DNA from: an uncultured Myxococcales bacterium
Lineage (GTDB): Bacteria; Myxococcota_A; UBA9042
Direction: 5' to 3'
NCBI GenBank assembly: GCA_903955385.1
Contig: CAJBNH010000131.1
Coordinates: 1-64,000, forward strand
Length of the DNA stretch: 64,000 nucleotides
This document shows positions 60,572-64,000 of this stretch, piece after piece. The notes under the pieces were generated by a model. That model did not search any database and was not told the DNA's origin. It saw only the letters and a list, made by a program, of their open reading frames with translations. Each line of letters opens with the position of its first letter. The stretch's first letter is position 1. The translations under genes and the position numbers were made by a program.

Positions 60572-62659
60572 CTACTCGGGATCGGTCTTGAGGTCGACGA
60601 GGCTCCAGCAATCGTGAGCGGGCGTGGTGAGGGTCGTGTGGATCTGGCGTCCATCGGGCGCCCTCAGATCGACCGGGCGCTGCCACGTCTGGCCCTTGCG
60701 GCACAGCGTGTTCTGGACGGTCATCGGCTTGGTCAGGTCGTACTCCGCGTCGGTATAGTAGCGCATGATGCACGCAGGCATGCCGCTCGCTCGCCCCACG
60801 TCGTTTTCGTCGCCTTTGATGTCGGTGTGATGGTAGACCTCGAGCGCGTGCATCATCTCGTGCATCACGGCGACCTCGAGTTGCGCCTGGATGACGTTGG
60901 TGCGTAACGGCTCGGGCAGCGACGCCGTGGCCACCGCCGCCTTGCTGGTGTCGATCTCGACGGACCAGGTGTTCTTCAACGCCTGGCGCGACAGCGTCTC
61001 GCTCCAACTGCAATCGGCGCCGATCAGCCTGGCGCAGCCGATCGAATCCCCGGGGCGACTGCCGATCCGCACCGCCATCGCGTACTGCCGCGCGTACCAG
61101 TCTTCCTGGCGGCTGTTGAAGTTGACCCACCGGTCATCGGGCCGGCTCCCGCTCTCCGAGAACTCCATCATCGTGGGGTCGATGTAGCGAAGCACCAGTG
61201 AGGCCGGGTTGGTGTCCTCGTAGTAGGTCGCGACCAGGCCATCGACGTCGTACACGAACAGGTCCTTTTCGTCAGGCGAGGTCCGGACATAGCCGGCCTT
61301 CGTCATGAACCCCCGGTATTCCTCGTACAGCGTGTAGCCGTCGCCCAGGCGCTTCTGCAGCGGCCGGTCCTCGTCCCACGTGACAGACCGCCCCTGCGCC
61401 ACCTTGTTCTCCTTCTGCCATTCGTCGGCGACCTGGTTGTTGTCGTCGTCCAGGGGCACGCGCAGCTCCGTCACACCGGGTTTGCCATCGAGGTAGGCCT
61501 CCAAGCGTGCACCCGAGGCCATCTTCACCCTGACCCGCAGCCGGGCGTGGGCCCCCATGTCGAACGAGCTGAGCCAGAGCGTGGCCCCGGCAACGTCTTC
61601 CTTGGTCTCGGCCCGGTAGGGTTCGGGCACGTTCATCCCGGTGTTCATGGCCGCCTCGATGCGCAGATCGGCCTCGGTGTCGCCTTCACGCGGAAAGTTG
61701 GTGCACCAGCCCGGGGCGTGCGACACGTCAAGCAGCTCGAATTCGAAGCGTCCCTTTTCGCCCGCCGGCTCATTGGGCTTGTCCTTGCGCCGCAGCTTGA
61801 CCTCGACCGCCACGGCGCTGCCCGCTACGGTCGGCGTCTTCTTGTTGGCCTCGGGAATCCACTTGCGAAACGTCTCGTTGGTCACGATGACGGCCTCGTA
61901 CGGCAGCGGCTTGCCCGGGCTCAGCGACCAGGTCAGGTCGGCCTCCAACTCCTTGCCATTCAGCATCGTCTCGTTCGTCTTCACGCGTCTGGTGCCCGTC
62001 AGGGTCATCTTCTTGGCATCGAAGACCGGATCCTTGCCGTCGAGGTCGTCCGTGGACACCGAAACGGAGAACGTCAGTTTCTCCTTCTCAAACTTCTCTT
62101 GTTGCTCCTTCATCAGCGCACAGAGCATCGCTGCAGGCAGGGCAGCCTCGTCGTTGCTGGCACCCGCCGCGCAAAGCGCCTCCATCCCCGCGGGCATCTT
62201 CACGCGTCGCTTGATCAAGAAGCGGCCTGTGTGGATGTTCAGGCGGTACTCGCCCCGATCGCAATTCAGCGAAAGATGAGCAGAATTGTCGTTCTCGTCG
62301 AGTTTGCTGGCCTCCAACGTGACCGAGATGTCGCCGCCAAGCTGGCCATCGACGTCGTTCATGGACGCGGTGAAATTCTGTTCCTCGCCGTGCCAAGTGG
62401 CCTCGCTGCGCTCGCTGTCTTCGTAGTGGGGCAGCAGGTCGATCGCGCCGCCCGCCTGCCAGTGGTACTTGTGGAAGAGCCCCCCGCCTCCGGCCCCTGC
62501 TGGCTCGTACTTCACGTCCGCGTTCGCCGTCAGCGTGAAGTTGCCCTGCCAGCGTTCGATGGTGGCCAGCTTGCCGCACTTGTCGGCGGCGTGAGCGAAA
62601 GCGGGCGTGCAAACGCAAAAGAGCGCTGCAAGGAGCAGTGTCGTACGAGTCGCAGTCAT
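60572..62659 (-). CDS. Secreted protein with metzincin-like zinc site
   Basis: ATG at 62659 (AGGAA upstream) starts a signal peptide (LFCVCTPAFAHA), giving 695 residues. Residues about 25-400 are beta-rich and of unknown family. PLDDDNNQVADEWQKEN (about 408-424) is a calcium-loop-like segment of the 'DxDxDGxxDxWE' type. Near the C-terminus MHEMMHALEVYHH (about 596-608) gives HExxHxxxxxH, the metzincin spacing, with Glu where the usual Gly stands. CIMRY lies further on. Zinc protease activity is plausible but unproven. Possible alternative: an inactive matrix protein. The nearest upstream gene on the same strand is the OmpA-type gene at 62869. Confidence 0.8.
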   Translation of the reverse strand: MTATRTTLLLAALFCVCTPAFAHAADKCGKLATIERWQGNFTLTANADVKYEPAGAGGGGLFHKYHWQAGGAIDLLPHYEDSERSEATWHGEEQNFTASMNDVDGQLGGDISVTLEASKLDENDNSAHLSLNCDRGEYRLNIHTGRFLIKRRVKMPAGMEALCAAGASNDEAALPAAMLCALMKEQQEKFEKEKLTFSVSVSTDDLDGKDPVFDAKKMTLTGTRRVKTNETMLNGKELEADLTWSLSPGKPLPYEAVIVTNETFRKWIPEANKKTPTVAGSAVAVEVKLRRKDKPNEPAGEKGRFEFELLDVSHAPGWCTNFPREGDTEADLRIEAAMNTGMNVPEPYRAETKEDVAGATLWLSSFDMGAHARLRVRVKMASGARLEAYLDGKPGVTELRVPLDDDNNQVADEWQKENKVAQGRSVTWDEDRPLQKRLGDGYTLYEEYRGFMTKAGYVRTSPDEKDLFVYDVDGLVATYYEDTNPASLVLRYIDPTMMEFSESGSRPDDRWVNFNSRQEDWYARQYAMAVRIGSRPGDSIGCARLIGADCSWSETLSRQALKNTWSVEIDTSKAAVATASLPEPLRTNVIQAQLEVAVMHEMMHALEVYHHTDIKGDENDVGRASGMPACIMRYYTDAEYDLTKPMTVQNTLCRKGQTWQRPVDLRAPDGRQIHTTLTTPAHDCWSLVDLKTDPE

Positions 62660-62868
62660 GAGCGGTATTCCTGGTGCGATGAAAGCGGGACGGGGCCGGC
62701 TGTCAGTTGGACCGCGCAGCCCAAACCTGCGAGGGAGTCTGGCCCGAAGCGAGGTCGCGGTGGGCATCGCTGCGAGAGGCGCTCGGCGGTGCCGTTCGCT
62801 TCCTGGTCCGCGGCCCGAAGGCGACCTCCAGCTACCGCGCGAGGTTGACCCCCAAACCAGCGGCCTCG

Positions 62869-63735
62869 TCACAGCTTGACCAGCTCCACGCGGCGGTTCT
62901 TCGCCCGGCCCGCGTCAGTGCCGTTGTCGCCGACGGGGCGCGTGTCGCCAAAGCCGTCCGTGACCAGACGCGTGGCCGTAGCCTTGCCTTTGGCGACCAG
63001 CCAATCGCGAACGCTGGCGGCGCGCTTGCGCGACAAGTCCAGGTTCGTCGCCGCTTTGCCCTCGTTGTCGGTGTGACCTTCGATGCGCAAGCGCAAGGTT
63101 GGATGGGCCGCGAGCAGCTTGGCGACTTCCCCCAAGACCGCGGCGGATTCCGGGCGGATGCTGGCCTTGGCCGTGTCGAACTGGATGCCATAGATGGCGA
63201 CCTTTCCGCCGGCGTTCAGCTCTGCGAGCATGCCGGCGGCGTCCATCTCGATCTTCTGCTCCATCGCCTTGCCTTCGACGATGTACAAGTCGACGCGAAT
63301 CGCGTTGTTCTCATTCGTCGTCGCAATGTACACCCACGCCGGAGTGGTCCCCGTGCGCTCCGCCGAGAGGTAGCGCTTGTCAGGCGAGTCCTTCATCTCG
63401 AGCAGGATCGCGAATCCGGCCTTGGTCAGCGCGTTCTTGTAGTTTCCGACAATCTCGGCGGCGCTGACCTTGGTGAAGTTGTCGTACACCAGTCGGGTGT
63501 AGCGCCCCTCGACGCGGCGCGTGACCCATTCGCCGGTTTCGGCATCCCAACGGAGCGGCAGCGCGTACTCGTCGAACTCCTTCGACTCCGAGTCGGTGAT
63601 GAAAGACTTGGGAAAGCGCGGTACGGTCGGATGGTCTTTGGCACCTTCGACGTCCGACGGCGTGTCTCCTTCCTGCCAAGCGAAGGCCGGAACGGCAGAG
63701 AGGAGCAGGACGAGGCTCAGGAGCAAGCAGCGCAT
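62869..63735 (-). CDS. OmpA family protein with DUF4892-like N-terminal domain
   Basis: 288 residues with a signal peptide (LLLSAVPAFA|WQ). The N-terminal region (about 30-155; DHPTVPRFPKSFITDSESKEFDEYALPL, VYIATTNENNAIRVDLYIVEGKAMEQKIE) resembles DUF4892. The OmpA domain (about 175-288) has IQFDTAKASIRPES, IEGHTDNEG, LSRKRAASVRDWL and AGRAKNRRVEL, so it should bind peptidoglycan. It is the second OmpA-type protein of the window; the other carries a PA14 domain. GAGG stands about 8 nt before the ATG. Confidence 0.92.
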   Translation of the reverse strand: MRCLLLSLVLLLSAVPAFAWQEGDTPSDVEGAKDHPTVPRFPKSFITDSESKEFDEYALPLRWDAETGEWVTRRVEGRYTRLVYDNFTKVSAAEIVGNYKNALTKAGFAILLEMKDSPDKRYLSAERTGTTPAWVYIATTNENNAIRVDLYIVEGKAMEQKIEMDAAGMLAELNAGGKVAIYGIQFDTAKASIRPESAAVLGEVAKLLAAHPTLRLRIEGHTDNEGKAATNLDLSRKRAASVRDWLVAKGKATATRLVTDGFGDTRPVGDNGTDAGRAKNRRVELVKL

Positions 63736-64000
63736 GGGGAAAACCTCAGGAAATGGTAGATCAATGCCAAGGCCAACCGATCAACAGCAGGTGCACCATA
63801 GCGCACCCAGCGCGACGGCGAAACAGCCGTGGGCGCGCCGGACACTTCGATCCTGGAAGCACCTTGGCAGGGCATGGGCACGGGAACCGCAAACACGGTA
63901 CCCCCGCAAGACCTGGCACGCACACCGACCGACTGCACCCCTCCTGCGCAACGCCGGTGGCGACCCACGCAGGTGCGGCCGACCGAATCTGTTCGGCCGC
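63736..64000. other. Window-end intergenic stretch
   Basis: These 265 bp upstream of the OmpA-type gene should hold its promoter. I found no gene, no strong hairpin and no copy of the repeats seen elsewhere in the window. Confidence 0.4.

Noticed and set aside
60494-62848. Plus-strand frames opposite the metzincin-like gene
   Set aside because: Antisense shadows without motifs; the minus-strand gene has a signal peptide and the HExxH site.

Overview
The window is a GC-rich bacterial chromosome segment, almost fully coding, with 43 protein genes supported here and no rRNA or tRNA that I can see. The gene content points to an uncultured Myxococcota-like (former Deltaproteobacteria) lineage. 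The evidence is secreted proteins with the DUF4215 signature (CGNG...E.CDDGN), a lipoprotein with an Asp/Thr/Lys-rich DTKDTADT linker, many Ser/Thr-kinase, OmpA, PA14, VIT/vWA and LamG proteins, and a large share of signal peptides and lipoproteins. This is inferred from families; no marker gene is present.

Left part (1-16.4 kb). The window opens inside a secreted protein with a 27-residue (81-bp) tandem repeat. It is followed by a small ZIP-like membrane protein, a 1425-residue envelope protein of two similar halves, a divergent CNNM/CorC-type transporter, an orphan AAA/DUF4143 ATPase, a lipoprotein carrying a nuclease-A-inhibitor (NuiA)-like domain, a HEAT/glycine-rich membrane protein, a VIT-vWA-DUF2135 lipoprotein and a small STAS-like protein.

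Middle part (16.4-42.4 kb). An FAD oxidoreductase is followed by a probable Ser/Thr kinase - exonuclease III - PA14/OmpA operon (minus strand). Next come a nucleotidase-like secreted protein, a KirBac potassium channel, an ArsB/NhaD-type permease, and a run of two beta-barrel-like proteins with a two-component system. A SMUG1 uracil-DNA glycosylase and two tandem paralogues of the left-edge repeat protein follow; these carry a P-domain, DUF4215 and divergent fibrinogen-like ends. An Asp-rich lipoprotein comes next. The minus-strand operon iorA-iorB-ADP-forming acyl-CoA synthetase should oxidise 2-oxo acids to acyl-CoA and conserve energy as ATP.

Right part (42.4-64 kb). An AI-2E-family permease with an EF-hand-like loop lies directly before a two-domain enzyme joining a 2-oxoglutarate/Fe(II) (prolyl-4-hydroxylase-type) oxygenase to an ATP-grasp ligase. 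This pair is the best candidate for an undescribed modification/export system. It is followed by a MITE-like element with 28-bp terminal inverted repeats whose arms supply the stop codons of both flanking genes. Then come an MDR alcohol dehydrogenase, a TPR protein, a LamG lipoprotein, a protein with an internal Tat signal, and the tightly overlapping galT-galK-GH5 (endoglycoceramidase-like) operon followed by a barrel-like protein. The end holds a lipoprotein HAD phosphatase, an M20 amidase, a small membrane protein, a putative metzincin-like protease and a DUF4892-like/OmpA protein.

Intergenic spaces hold several nested inverted-repeat elements (7.6, 16.7, 24.4 and 45.7 kb) and three palindromic operator candidates.
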